NCBI RefSeq assembly: GCF_007923265.1
Contig: NZ_VOJA01000001.1
Coordinates: 62,001 to 126,000 of the forward strand
From: Francisella salimarina
GTDB taxonomy: Bacteria > Pseudomonadota > Gammaproteobacteria > Francisellales > Francisellaceae
Length of the DNA stretch: 64,000 nucleotides
Reading direction: 5' to 3'
The notes under the pieces were generated by a model. The model worked only from the letters and a program-made list of their open reading frames with translations. It was not told where the DNA came from and ran no database searches. Positions 1 to 7,356 of this stretch are shown piece by piece (the first letter of the stretch is position 1; each line of letters opens with the position of its first letter). The position numbers were made by a program, and so were the translations under genes.

Positions 1-1299
1 TGCTACACCAACTGGACAAGTATTGTTATTACATTGGCGCGATTGAATACAGCCTACTGCCATCATCATCGCCCTAGCAGAATTACAAGTATCTGCTCCC
101 ATAGCAAATAGTCTAACCATATCAAAACCAGTAGCTACTTTACTACTTGCAACAATACGAATCTCATCGCGTAAGCCACAACCAACCAAAGCATTATGCA
201 CAAATACTAAACTATCTTCTAACGGCATACCTATGTGATTAGAAAACTCTAAAGGTGCTGCACCAGTACCACCAGCTGCTCCATCTACAGTTATAAAATC
301 AGGCTTAATACCAGTCTCAAGCATTGCCTTACATATAGCCAAAAATTCTACATGACTACCAATACAAAGCTTAAATCCTATTGGCTTACCATTTGATAAA
401 TCTCTTAATTGCTTTATAAAATGACAAAACTCAATTGGTGTTGAAAAAGCGCTATGTGCTGGTGGCGACAAGACATCTTTACCCATAGACACTCCTCTGA
501 TTTCAGCGATTTCTGGAGTTATCTTAGCAGCAGGTAACACACCTCCATGAGCAGGCTTAGCACCCTGAGATAGCTTAATCTCGATCATCTTAACACTATC
601 TAAATTTGCCTTTTCAGCAAACTTCTCAGCACAAAAACCACCATCATCAGTACGGCAACCAAAATATCCTGTACCAATTTGAAAGACTATATCGCCACCT
701 TTTAAGTGATACTTTGTCAAACCTCCCTCACCTGTACAGTGACAAAACTCACCTAACTTAGCACCTTTGTTCAAAGCCATAATTGCATTAGCCGACAGTG
801 CTCCAAAACTCATCGCTGATATATTTAGATGTGATGCCATATATGGTTGTTTACAATCAGAGCCACCAAATTTAACACGCGTTTCAACTTCATCCAAATG
901 CTTCGGCACAAGCGAATGTGTTACCCACTCATAGCCAACTCTATCAATATCTTTTTCAGTACCAAATGCTACTGTATCATTAATACCCTTAGCACGACGA
1001 TATATAGTTGACCTAGTTTCTCTACCAAATGGCTTTTCACTTTCATTATCCGCGATAAAATACTGCTGAATTTCAGGTCGAATAAACTCAAGTATAAAAC
1101 GCATGTGCCCAACTATAGGAAAGTTTCTCAAGATAGCGTGTTTTGTTTGCGTAGCATCATATACTGCGACAACTACCAAAACAGCTATAAAGCCTATACT
1201 GACCCATATTGATGCGTGGAGTAATGAAAGAGATAATAAAACTATTATTACAAAAACAGCAAAGCCTACATACCACTTACGGCGCTCACTTATATGCAT
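1..1299 (-). CDS. FMN-binding glutamate synthase-like family protein (partial, C-terminus off the window)
   Basis: The minus strand reads open from an ATG at 1299 to base 1, giving 433 residues with no stop. The N-terminus has two closely spaced hydrophobic segments (about residues 10-45), so it is membrane-anchored. The rest matches the FMN/Fe-S synthase domain of glutamate synthase: glycine-rich stretches such as GGAAGGTGAAPLEF-type sequence and, near the cut end, a cysteine cluster C-x5-C-x4-CPVGVA that resembles the 3Fe-4S motif. There is no glutaminase domain, so it is not a complete GltB. Members of this membrane-anchored family are annotated as FMN-binding glutamate synthase family proteins. 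The true substrate is unknown to me. Confidence 0.85.
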   Translation of the reverse strand, partial: MHISERRKWYVGFAVFVIIVLLSLSLLHASIWVSIGFIAVLVVVAVYDATQTKHAILRNFPIVGHMRFILEFIRPEIQQYFIADNESEKPFGRETRSTIYRRAKGINDTVAFGTEKDIDRVGYEWVTHSLVPKHLDEVETRVKFGGSDCKQPYMASHLNISAMSFGALSANAIMALNKGAKLGEFCHCTGEGGLTKYHLKGGDIVFQIGTGYFGCRTDDGGFCAEKFAEKANLDSVKMIEIKLSQGAKPAHGGVLPAAKITPEIAEIRGVSMGKDVLSPPAHSAFSTPIEFCHFIKQLRDLSNGKPIGFKLCIGSHVEFLAICKAMLETGIKPDFITVDGAAGGTGAAPLEFSNHIGMPLEDSLVFVHNALVGCGLRDEIRIVASSKVATGFDMVRLFAMGADTCNSARAMMMAVGCIQSRQCNNNTCPVGVA

Positions 1300-1475
1300 T
1301 ATTTTAACCTTAAAACTTAATCAAAAAATTTAATTCTAAAGCTAATTTAGCATGTATCTCTTAAAGTTAAAATCTCTAAGTTTAGATAACACTAGTATTT
1401 ACCTTTAATTATCACAAGTATTTAGCTAATTTCATGATATCATCTGCTTAATAAGCATTTAGCCAGGACACCATC

Positions 1476-2339
1476 ATGAATAGAGATTTTTTCATAATAT
1501 TGTTTGCACTTTCCAACCTTGTTATAGCATCGGTATTAATTAGATATTCAGAAGTTGGCCCAATTGCAAGTTTTGGCTATAGACTATTATTACCTTGTAT
1601 ATTCTTATACTCATTCTTAGCTATTACCAAAGATGAAGATAAGCTATCAAAGAAATCTATATACATTGCCGCATTAACTGGTCTATTCCTAGCTTTAGAT
1701 CTAGCTTTTTATGGTATATCTTTGATTTATACATCAATAGCTGAGGCTAGCCTTTTAACAAATCTCTGTCCTTTTATTACTACTTTTATAGCCATTATAT
1801 TTCTCAAAGAAAAAGTGTCCCTTAAATATTACTTAGTTCTTCTAGTAGCATTTATTGGTTTATTACTTCTTATGAGTCAATCAGGTTTAAGCTCTCAGCA
1901 CCTTTTAGGAAACTGGCTAGCTATCATATCTGCGGTATTTTATGCACTCTTTATTATCTTTTCTAAAAAGCTACGAGATTCTTGCTCAACTTTTAGAATG
2001 ATGTTTATAGCATCATTAAGTGGTTCAGCAACACTATTTATATTAGCTTTTATTTTCAATGAACAGATAATTCCGACAACTTTAAGTGGCGTTCTAATTT
2101 TATTAGCTATAGCTATATTTGGACACCTACTCGGAAATATTTTATACATAAGTCGTGTCAAATATATATCATTAGCCATGAGCTCTTTAGTTTTACTAGT
2201 TGGTCCAGTATTTGCCTTACTATATGGCTATATTTTGTTTAGAGAGACATTCTCAATACAGCAACTGATTGGAATGTTTATAATCATACTATCAGTTTAT
2301 TTAGGTAAAAAAGTGCTAGAAAAACAAGTAACTAAGTAA
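1476..2339 (+). CDS. EamA/DMT-superfamily permease
   Basis: This 287-residue protein is almost entirely hydrophobic, with about ten predicted membrane segments. It has two EamA-like halves: the first contains a LYTSIAEASLLTNLCPF-type segment after a conserved aspartate in helix 3, and the second ends in a short basic tail. DMT permeases of this size export or import metabolites such as amino acids or nucleotides. The substrate cannot be read from sequence. The start follows an AGGA ribosome binding site about 6 bases upstream. It converges with the gene at 2343-2720. Confidence 0.85.
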   Translation: MNRDFFIILFALSNLVIASVLIRYSEVGPIASFGYRLLLPCIFLYSFLAITKDEDKLSKKSIYIAALTGLFLALDLAFYGISLIYTSIAEASLLTNLCPFITTFIAIIFLKEKVSLKYYLVLLVAFIGLLLLMSQSGLSSQHLLGNWLAIISAVFYALFIIFSKKLRDSCSTFRMMFIASLSGSATLFILAFIFNEQIIPTTLSGVLILLAIAIFGHLLGNILYISRVKYISLAMSSLVLLVGPVFALLYGYILFRETFSIQQLIGMFIIILSVYLGKKVLEKQVTK

Positions 2340-2342
2340 ACT

Positions 2343-2720
2343 CTAAGAGAAAGAAAACTCTCTTATAACTATATCTATGTTAGATACTTTTTTAATTGAA
2401 TCGTGTAAATCTCTTGATGACTCATCAGGTCGAGTTTTAATCACAAAATTTAGATCACGAGACTTTTTGTATAACTTATTGATAATACTCTTATTATAGT
2501 TGTTTTCTAAAAGTGTTACTTGATGTCCAACTTTTGTTTCTAGAGCATGCCAACGCTCAACTATATATTTTCTTACATTTTCTTTATATACTCTGTTTAC
2601 TACATGGTTTAAGCTTACATCTTGAATAGTATTCCTATTATCAGATGTGTAATGATGTTTGATGACAGATAGTAAATCTTTAATTTCCTGATTTTCTACT
2701 AGAATGCTTTTTCTTATCAT
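2343..2720 (-). CDS. hypothetical protein, 125 aa
   Basis: I do not recognise this protein. The frame is open further upstream, but the ATG at 2720 (MIRKSILVEN) has a strong GAGGGAG ribosome binding site about 10 bases away, whereas the longer start at 2810 has none that I can see. The product is charged, mostly helical and soluble, with no signal peptide or membrane segment. It is divergent from the S24 repressor at 2888 across 167 bases that hold several repeats, so the two may share control. It could be a small regulatory partner, but no motif shows this. Confidence 0.6.
   Translation of the reverse strand: MIRKSILVENQEIKDLLSVIKHHYTSDNRNTIQDVSLNHVVNRVYKENVRKYIVERWHALETKVGHQVTLLENNYNKSIINKLYKKSRDLNFVIKTRPDESSRDLHDSIKKVSNIDIVIREFSFS
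2344..2365. terminator. candidate bidirectional stem-loop between convergent genes
   Basis: TAAGAGA at 2344-2350 and TCTCTTA at 2359-2365 form a perfect 7-bp stem with an 8-base loop. It lies just past the stop of the EamA gene and over the last codons of the opposing gene. The stem is AT-rich and there is no long T-run, so this is only a weak terminator candidate. Confidence 0.3.
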
Positions 2721-2852
2721 TTTATTTAACTCCCTCAATTTATAAAAGTGCAGTTTTATTACACTTTCAATATTAATCACTTTTTGCTGTAAAGGGAAGT
2801 AATATTGCACTATTTTCCAAAAAATTATTGAATTGCTGATTTTATATAAATA

Positions 2853-2886
2853 TACTTAGAATTAGATTGTTGTACTTAGGATTAGA
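2853..2886. promoter_or_regulatory. candidate operator: 14-bp direct repeat upstream of the S24 repressor
   Basis: TACTTAGAATTAGA at 2853-2866 and TACTTAGGATTAGA at 2873-2886 differ at one base and start exactly 20 bp apart, about two helical turns. The second copy ends one base before the ATG at 2888 and supplies the AGGA ribosome binding site. An AT-rich -10-like TATAAA lies just upstream, around 2844. The placement suits autorepression by the adjacent HTH protein. This is inference from position and spacing. Confidence 0.5.
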
Positions 2887-2887
2887 G

Positions 2888-3541
2888 ATGTTTAATTACA
2901 AAACCGATCTAAAACCAGCCTTAAAAAGAATAGGCATGACACAAATAGAATTGGCAAAAAAACTTGGCAAAAGTGATAGATCTATTAAGGGTTGGGTTGC
3001 CGGTACTAACTGTCCCTCATATGATGGACATATAGAGGTTATGAAGATACTTGGTCTCGAAGATAATTATTACCCTAATGATATATCTATAATGAGTGTA
3101 ACTAACGTACCAGTACTAAGTTATGTACAAGCAGGTGAATTTACCGAATCTCAAGAGAATATTGACCCGATTGACTATTTGCAAATACCAGATAGCCTTG
3201 TACCAAAAAACGGTTTTTCACTGAGAGTACAAGGTGAGAGCATGCTCTATGATTCATCAGAATCTCAACTGCTTAGTCCTAAATATGCTAGATATACTCT
3301 TTACGAAGACGAGAATATTTTAGTTGACCCTAGCGAAATTAGTCCCCAGAATTTAGTTGATAAAATTGTAGTTGCTAGAAACTCCGATGGAGCCACAGTT
3401 AAATTACTATATAAAGATAATAACCGCTTATACTTGATGCCACTAAACTCAAAATTTCAAAATAATGATGAAATCAAATCACCAAATGATGCGGTAATAA
3501 TCGGTAGAGTTGTTAACTCTTTTAATGTTAGAAGTTTTTGA
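2888..3541 (+). CDS. HTH/S24 peptidase-domain transcriptional repressor (LexA/CI-like)
   Basis: The 217-residue protein has an N-terminal HTH (about residues 15-45, MTQIELAKKLGKSDRSIKGW) and a C-terminal S24 domain. The catalytic pair is visible: Ser118 in VQGESM and Lys172 in ATVKLL. An Ala82-Gly83 bond in VQAGEF is in the position of the self-cleavage site of LexA/CI proteins. I chose the ATG at 2888, which has AGGA 6 bases upstream, over a TTG at 2867. It probably represses itself and perhaps the divergent gene, and may be inactivated by RecA-stimulated self-cleavage. It lies outside the island boundary. It could be a phage-remnant regulator or a resident stress repressor. Confidence 0.85.
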   Translation: MFNYKTDLKPALKRIGMTQIELAKKLGKSDRSIKGWVAGTNCPSYDGHIEVMKILGLEDNYYPNDISIMSVTNVPVLSYVQAGEFTESQENIDPIDYLQIPDSLVPKNGFSLRVQGESMLYDSSESQLLSPKYARYTLYEDENILVDPSEISPQNLVDKIVVARNSDGATVKLLYKDNNRLYLMPLNSKFQNNDEIKSPNDAVIIGRVVNSFNVRSF

Positions 3542-3870
3542 TAAGGAATATAGCTAACTAAAACTGTGTTTCAAAACTCACTGAAAATAAAAGGCAATAA
3601 AACATAACTCGTCTACCCTTAAAAAAATAATTCTATTTTATATTTGATATAAAAATTTCTAGTTTTAAATAAACTATTGATTTTTGCTTTAATTTTCAAC
3701 ATACTTATAAGCCTTTTTCTAGAATAGTGATCTTTTAGAAAAAAAGGAATATTAAAATATCATACTTTAGCTGTAATTAGTAACAAATTTTTAATTTTTT
3801 GATTTCTTCATTTTTAAATCAATTTATCATTTATCATTTTCTTTGGATAATTAACCAAGGAAATAAAAAT
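3542..3870. other. intergenic region without a recognisable gene
   Basis: This stretch is very AT-rich and I see no gene in it. An imperfect inverted repeat, CCTTTTTCTA at about 3712-3721 against TAGAAAAAAAGG at about 3736-3747, could fold as a hairpin. The last 30 bases hold the AAGGAAAT ribosome binding site of the acid phosphatase. Promoters for that gene must lie here, but I see no strong consensus match. Confidence 0.4.
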
Positions 3871-4554
3871 ATGATTAGAAAAATACTATTTGTAGGGTCA
3901 TTAACAGCTATAATAAGTTCAGCTTTTGCAGCCGATAGACTCAACATAGATATTCCAGACATAAAACAAATCATACCACCTCCTCCAACTCCTGGAACAT
4001 TACTATATCAAAATGACATGAATATTTCTCACGCTAGTTTTTTTATCAAAAACACCAATAGATATAAACTAGCTCAATCAGATGCAAACTATTCTCCAGA
4101 AGGATTTGCTCAAGCTTTTGAAAAAGCTTTTGGTCATCAGATAAGTAAAAAAGAAACACCCGCAATATGGAAAATTCTAAATCAATTAGAAATAGCTGAA
4201 GGAGAGTTCACAAAACCAGCTAAATTATTCTATCATCGCACAAGACCTTTTGCATATTTTCATGAAAAAGCATGTGTGAAAACAGATAATATTCATAGAT
4301 CGTACCCTTCTGGGCATACAACTATAGGGTGGGCAATTGCTCTTACTTTAAGTGAGATAAACCCCTCAAGAACAAATCAAATCATGAAGAGAGGTTATGA
4401 ATTTGGTCAAAGTCGAATTGTTTGTGGAGTTCATTATCCAAGCGATGTTAATGCAGGGTATTTAGTAGGAAGCATCATGTTCTCTCAACTACAAACAAGC
4501 CCAGAATTCCAGAAAGAAATTAAACTTGCTAAAAAAGAAATTTCAAAAAATTAA
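3871..4554 (+). CDS. class A non-specific acid phosphatase (PAP2 superfamily), secreted
   Basis: The protein is 227 residues from the ATG at 3871, which has an AAGGAAA site upstream and begins a signal peptide ending SSAFA-AD at residue 20. The full PAP2 motif set is present: K118-x6-R125-P126, then P146-S-G-H149, then S181-R182-x5-H188-x3-D192. His149 and His188 are expected to be the acid/base and phosphoryl-accepting residues. Class A acid phosphatases hydrolyse phosphomonoesters in the periplasm or outside the cell. The mature N-terminus has a proline run (PPPPTPG). Longer in-frame starts upstream would destroy the signal peptide. It is separated from the island boundary by about 100 bases. 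Confidence 0.9.
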   Translation: MIRKILFVGSLTAIISSAFAADRLNIDIPDIKQIIPPPPTPGTLLYQNDMNISHASFFIKNTNRYKLAQSDANYSPEGFAQAFEKAFGHQISKKETPAIWKILNQLEIAEGEFTKPAKLFYHRTRPFAYFHEKACVKTDNIHRSYPSGHTTIGWAIALTLSEINPSRTNQIMKRGYEFGQSRIVCGVHYPSDVNAGYLVGSIMFSQLQTSPEFQKEIKLAKKEISKN

Positions 4555-4652
4555 TGTAACTTAATTCAATAATACACCATAAAACAACACTAGGAGCATT
4601 TAAATATTATTTACGCATAGATGTTACAAGGAAAATACATGACTAATAATGG

Positions 4653-4662
4653 CGGGGCCGGA
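4653..4662. repeat. candidate left attachment core (attL side)
   Basis: CGGGGCCGGA is a GC-rich island in AT-rich DNA and matches the 3' part of tRNA-Leu at 15141-15150. Read on the minus strand it continues as CCGGCCCCGCCA, which looks like a tRNA acceptor end with CCA but lacks four bases found in the intact tRNA. This is what a displaced or decayed tRNA 3' end left by integration would look like. The match is short, so the assignment is tentative. Confidence 0.5.
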
Positions 4663-4722
4663 ATTAATGTATAAGCCTCAAACCTTTTATTATCAATACA
4701 CTAAAATATAACATACAATCTT

Positions 4723-4746
4723 AGTATGTACTTTAGTATGTACTTT
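4723..4746 (+). repeat. left-end tandem 12-bp repeat (candidate integrase arm sites)
   Basis: AGTATGTACTTT occurs twice, perfectly and head to tail, at 4723-4734 and 4735-4746. The same tandem pair with one mismatch is found at the other end of the element (15000-15023), in the same orientation. Paired short repeats near both junctions are typical of arm-type binding sites for the N-terminal domain of tyrosine integrases. Confidence 0.65.
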
Positions 4747-4779
4747 GTTCAAAGTGACCCCCTATTTTTGATATTTTAT

Positions 4780-4905
4780 TTAATATGCTAGCTGCATTAC
4801 TGGAGGCGGAAAAGAACTACTAGAAACTTGAGTAGCTATTCCATAACTAAAGCCAGTTGAAATTAAACTTAAAACTATTGATGCTGTTAATATTACTTTC
4901 TTCAT
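4780..4905 (-). CDS. small exported peptide, 41 aa (hypothetical)
   Basis: An ATG at 4905 opens a 41-codon frame ending in TAA at 4780. The product has a classic signal peptide: KK at residues 2-3, a hydrophobic core VILTASIVLSLIS, then a cleavage-like region near TGFSYG. The predicted mature part is only about 20 residues and contains SSSSFPPPV. An AGAGA site lies about 9 bases before the ATG. It sits in the island between the left repeats and terS, transcribed in the same direction as the island genes. I know of no family. Function is unknown. Confidence 0.5.
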   Translation of the reverse strand: MKKVILTASIVLSLISTGFSYGIATQVSSSSFPPPVMQLAY

Positions 4906-5115
4906 TTTGATAATCTCTTACAATGTATAAATTTTATGCTGATATTATGGCTTTTGATTTTAATAAAGTGAAATATATAGTTTTTATGAATGTGATAAGA
5001 TTAAGTTATAACATCGGTTAGATTTATTAATGCCTTTTGATCCCTCTTTTTTATAAGCGGTAAAAACTCTTTTTTATATCGTTCAAAAACCTAAAAAGTA
5101 GTGGCTATGTAATGG

Positions 5116-5517
5116 TTATTCTTTACCTTTTAGCTCCTCTAAACTAGGTACATCTTCATTTATATTATTCAATTTTATCTCTCCGTATGTTCCTTTATCC
5201 CATAGCTTGAGTTTTGATATTGTATTAATTGCTTGTATTTTTTCTCCCGTAGTAGATTCATCACTATCAATAATGTCATCTAACTTATTTAGATAAGTCT
5301 CTCTAGTTCTTAATGTACCTAATAACTCTCTTTTTCTTACATTATTAATGAAAGCTATTATTTTCTTATTCTTCATAAGCTTACTAGCTTCATTCTTTAC
5401 AGTGTCATACTCCATATTCTCACAATCATAGGCCATCATATAAGCTTCCAACTGATATTCACCCAAAAGAATTTGCTTACAAAACTCTAATTGTTTAGCT
5501 GTTAAATCTGTCTTCAT
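5116..5517 (-). CDS. phage terminase small subunit (TerS-like)
   Basis: The 133-residue protein fits the small-terminase pattern: an N-terminal LTAKQLEFCKQIL helix, a helix-turn-helix region with AYMMAYD and TVKNEASKLMKNKKIIAFI (about residues 25-60), then an oligomerisation-like segment with KIQAINTISKLKLWDKG. TerS recognises the packaging site and forms a complex with the large subunit. No large subunit is present here. In phage satellites a lone TerS redirects a helper phage's packaging machinery. An AGGAAGGA ribosome binding site overlaps the stop of the preceding small gene, so the two are probably translationally linked. It is the last gene of a leftward operon-like run. Confidence 0.75.
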   Translation of the reverse strand: MKTDLTAKQLEFCKQILLGEYQLEAYMMAYDCENMEYDTVKNEASKLMKNKKIIAFINNVRKRELLGTLRTRETYLNKLDDIIDSDESTTGEKIQAINTISKLKLWDKGTYGEIKLNNINEDVPSLEELKGKE

Positions 5518-5526
5518 TATTCCTTC

Positions 5527-5706
5527 CTATAAAAAATTAATAAGATTCCTATTAAATTTGTAAATCAATGACTTAACTATCACAGAGTAACCTACACCGT
5601 GTTGACTGGCTGTATTCTTTAAAGTTTGTAGCTCGTTTTCATCAAGTCTTAATGTTATTGATATAGTCTTACTCTTGAACTCTATATTATGGTTTTCTTC
5701 TCTCAT
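5527..5706 (-). CDS. ribbon-helix-helix (CopG-like) small DNA-binding protein, 59 aa
   Basis: The 59-residue frame starts at an ATG at 5706 that overlaps the TGA of the upstream gene (ATGA, 5703-5706). The core KTISITLRLDENELQTLKNTASQHGVGYSVIVKSLI has the shape of a ribbon-helix-helix: a beta strand with alternating residues, then two helices separated by a GVGYS turn. Such proteins act as antitoxins or as autoregulators. Its stop is nested in the ribosome binding site of terS. It may regulate the 71-aa/RHH/terS run or serve as an antitoxin. I see no direct evidence for either. Confidence 0.65.
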   Translation of the reverse strand: MREENHNIEFKSKTISITLRLDENELQTLKNTASQHGVGYSVIVKSLIYKFNRNLINFL

Positions 5707-5918
5707 ATCTTTATACCTTGCTCTTTTTCTACTAATTCGCCATTAACTACTTTGTATCTCTCGCCTGTTCTTTTATCACCAAAAACAAAGCTATCCCAGT
5801 CAACCCTTACTATATATTTGCTCTTTTCAAACCATCTATATTTAGCCATAGTTTGAGTTTCTACATCATTAGGTAACTCATAGCCATTACTCCAAGCTAT
5901 CTCTCTTAAACCCTCCAT
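5703..5918 (-). CDS. hypothetical protein, 71 aa
   Basis: I do not recognise this protein. It is short and rich in aromatic residues (RWFEKSKYIVRVDWDSFVFGDKRTGERYKV), suggesting a small beta-rich domain at residues 28-60. Its start overlaps the end of the upstream gene by one base (TAATG) and its stop overlaps the start of the RHH gene (ATGA), so translation of all three is probably coupled. Placement before an RHH protein recalls toxin-antitoxin pairs, but it lacks the motifs of BrnT or RelE toxins that I would recognise. Confidence 0.55.
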   Translation of the reverse strand: MEGLREIAWSNGYELPNDVETQTMAKYRWFEKSKYIVRVDWDSFVFGDKRTGERYKVVNGELVEKEQGIKI

Positions 5919-6232
5919 TAAATAGCCTCCATATAATCAAATAACTTGATAAGTCTTTGTTTAAGTTCTGACTTCTTAATATTGTTATCTTGATACTCTC
6001 TATCTGCTACATCTCCTAGCTCAAAGAATAACGATATTAATAAATCTAAATCTTTACTTAGAATATTTAACAAATGAGTATTTATTATTTCTTTCTGATT
6101 ATCCGTACCATCAGTCAATATAGCTTCTAAACCGTCACAATATAGAACCTCGTATATTTCGCTTATTGATAACTTTTCTATAGGTATGGGTTTTTGCTTA
6201 GGGATATCATTAAAATTCAGTATCTTATCCAT
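5918..6232 (-). CDS. hypothetical protein, 104 aa
   Basis: This acidic, helical, soluble protein is of a family I do not recognise. The N-terminal part has a proline-lysine stretch (IPKQKPIPIEKL) and the C-terminal half is predicted helical, with leucine-rich segments LLNILSKDLDLLISLFFELG. An AAGG site lies 7 bases before the ATG at 6232. It is the first gene of the tightly overlapping run 6232 to 5116. About 200 bases with no gene separate it from the next upstream gene, so a promoter probably lies there. Confidence 0.55.
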   Translation of the reverse strand: MDKILNFNDIPKQKPIPIEKLSISEIYEVLYCDGLEAILTDGTDNQKEIINTHLLNILSKDLDLLISLFFELGDVADREYQDNNIKKSELKQRLIKLFDYMEAI

Positions 6233-6440
6233 CTTTTAACCTTACTTTTTTGTATATTGATTGTAATTATAGGTATTACATTTTGTTAGTTATGTAATGT
6301 TAGAAGTAATTATATAATGAGATAAATTTAGTTGATTTAAGCGAGAAACTTTGCACAGTCTTTGATTAATTGGTTATAGAACTAATACAATTTAATGAAA
6401 TAGGTTAAAAAAGTAATTATCAAATACACAGGCTATGTTT

Positions 6441-6770
6441 TTATATACCATTGGCAGCTATATATAATTCAGATTTATAGGTATATGCAACATAATCGAT
6501 ACACATTTTATATTGTCCTTTGTTATTTATTATTCTATTAGCTATTGAAACTGCTTGACTGGCAACAGATATACCACTTGGAATAAAGCCAAATGGTCTA
6601 GGCGAAGCATCTATTCCCCTACTACATTTCACACTCTCATTAAATGCTTTAGTTATAAGTTCCGCAACCTTATTATTAATATTCCAGTTTTTTGCTTGAG
6701 AGCCAAAAATAATAACTAAAAGCTTTCTAAGCTCATTCTTTTCATTGTTGGTTAAAGTAGCAACTGACAC
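6441..6770 (-). CDS. hypothetical protein, 109 aa (GTG start)
   Basis: Family unknown to me. The start at 6770 is GTG and is preceded by AAGAGGATA at a suitable distance; this site overlaps the stop of the upstream gene. The protein is mixed in character, with a central glycine/proline stretch PRPFGFIPSGISVASQAV and two cysteines (in VKCSRG and YKMCIDY). There is no signal peptide. It is probably cotranscribed with the genes at 6775 and 7353. Confidence 0.5.
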   Translation of the reverse strand: MSVATLTNNEKNELRKLLVIIFGSQAKNWNINNKVAELITKAFNESVKCSRGIDASPRPFGFIPSGISVASQAVSIANRIINNKGQYKMCIDYVAYTYKSELYIAANGI

Positions 6771-6774
6771 TATA

Positions 6775-7356
6775 TTATCCTCTTATCTTAGTTTCTTTTA
6801 TTAGGTTAATATAACCTTGATATTTAGAGTCATAATTTATTAACACAGCAAAATTTAAGTTTTTAGAATACACATGATTAGATATGTAATTACCGTCTCT
6901 ATAGCTGTATATTTTTACATTAGGATTATCTGATTTTATAAATTTTCCTTTAATCAATATTCTCTGAAAATCATTGCTTGGATTATCAAGTGATGAGTTA
7001 AAAGAATCATCTAAAAACTTATATACTGAATCTTTTGCGCCTAACTTTTTAAGTTCCTCTAGGCTTACTGTTCTATAATAAATATTTTTGCCATTTTCAT
7101 CATTCATAACAGCTGCATAAATTCCATCATCTAAAACAATCAATCTTTGCATATCTTTTGGTAGAGGGATATCTACTTTATTATTTATTGATAAAATCAC
7201 AGGATCATTAGCAAAACTAACAATTGGTAACAAAACAATAAAAAATAAAGCGATTATTTTAAATGCTCTCAACTTAAAATACCTATGAATTAGATAACTT
7301 ATAAAGTTGATAATACTGTATAAAAAATCTAATGTTAAGCTTATTTGATAATTCAC
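6775..7356 (-). CDS. hypothetical exported or membrane-anchored protein, up to 193 aa
   Basis: Family unknown. From the GTG at 7356 the protein has 193 residues with two hydrophobic stretches, about 8-24 and 33-48. The second looks like a signal peptide (LRAFKIIALFFIVLLPIVSFA-ND), and a TTG at 7272 would place it right at the N-terminus, giving 165 residues. I cannot decide the start: the GTG abuts its GGGAGA site too closely, but it overlaps the upstream stop in the usual way. The remaining part is soluble, with IYAAVMNDENGKNIYYRTVSLEELKKLG. Secretion by a satellite-borne protein is unusual. Confidence 0.5.
   Translation of the reverse strand: MNYQISLTLDFLYSIINFISYLIHRYFKLRAFKIIALFFIVLLPIVSFANDPVILSINNKVDIPLPKDMQRLIVLDDGIYAAVMNDENGKNIYYRTVSLEELKKLGAKDSVYKFLDDSFNSSLDNPSNDFQRILIKGKFIKSDNPNVKIYSYRDGNYISNHVYSKNLNFAVLINYDSKYQGYINLIKETKIRG

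Noticed and set aside
1103-1333. 76-codon open frame on the plus strand
   Set aside because: It lies antisense to the N-terminus of the glutamate-synthase-like gene and has no ribosome binding site or family resemblance.
2888-3541. The S24 repressor as part of the island
   Set aside because: It lies left of the proposed boundary and is separated from it by the acid phosphatase, so it is treated as a neighbour.
5116-5517. Evidence of a full prophage downstream of terS
   Set aside because: The next DNA to the left holds only a small peptide gene, the repeats, the proposed core and host genes; no large terminase, portal or capsid gene is present.
5527-5918. A BrnT/BrnA toxin-antitoxin pair
   Set aside because: The 59-aa protein is RHH-like, but the 71-aa protein lacks the BrnT sequence pattern, so only an unspecified pairing can be suggested.
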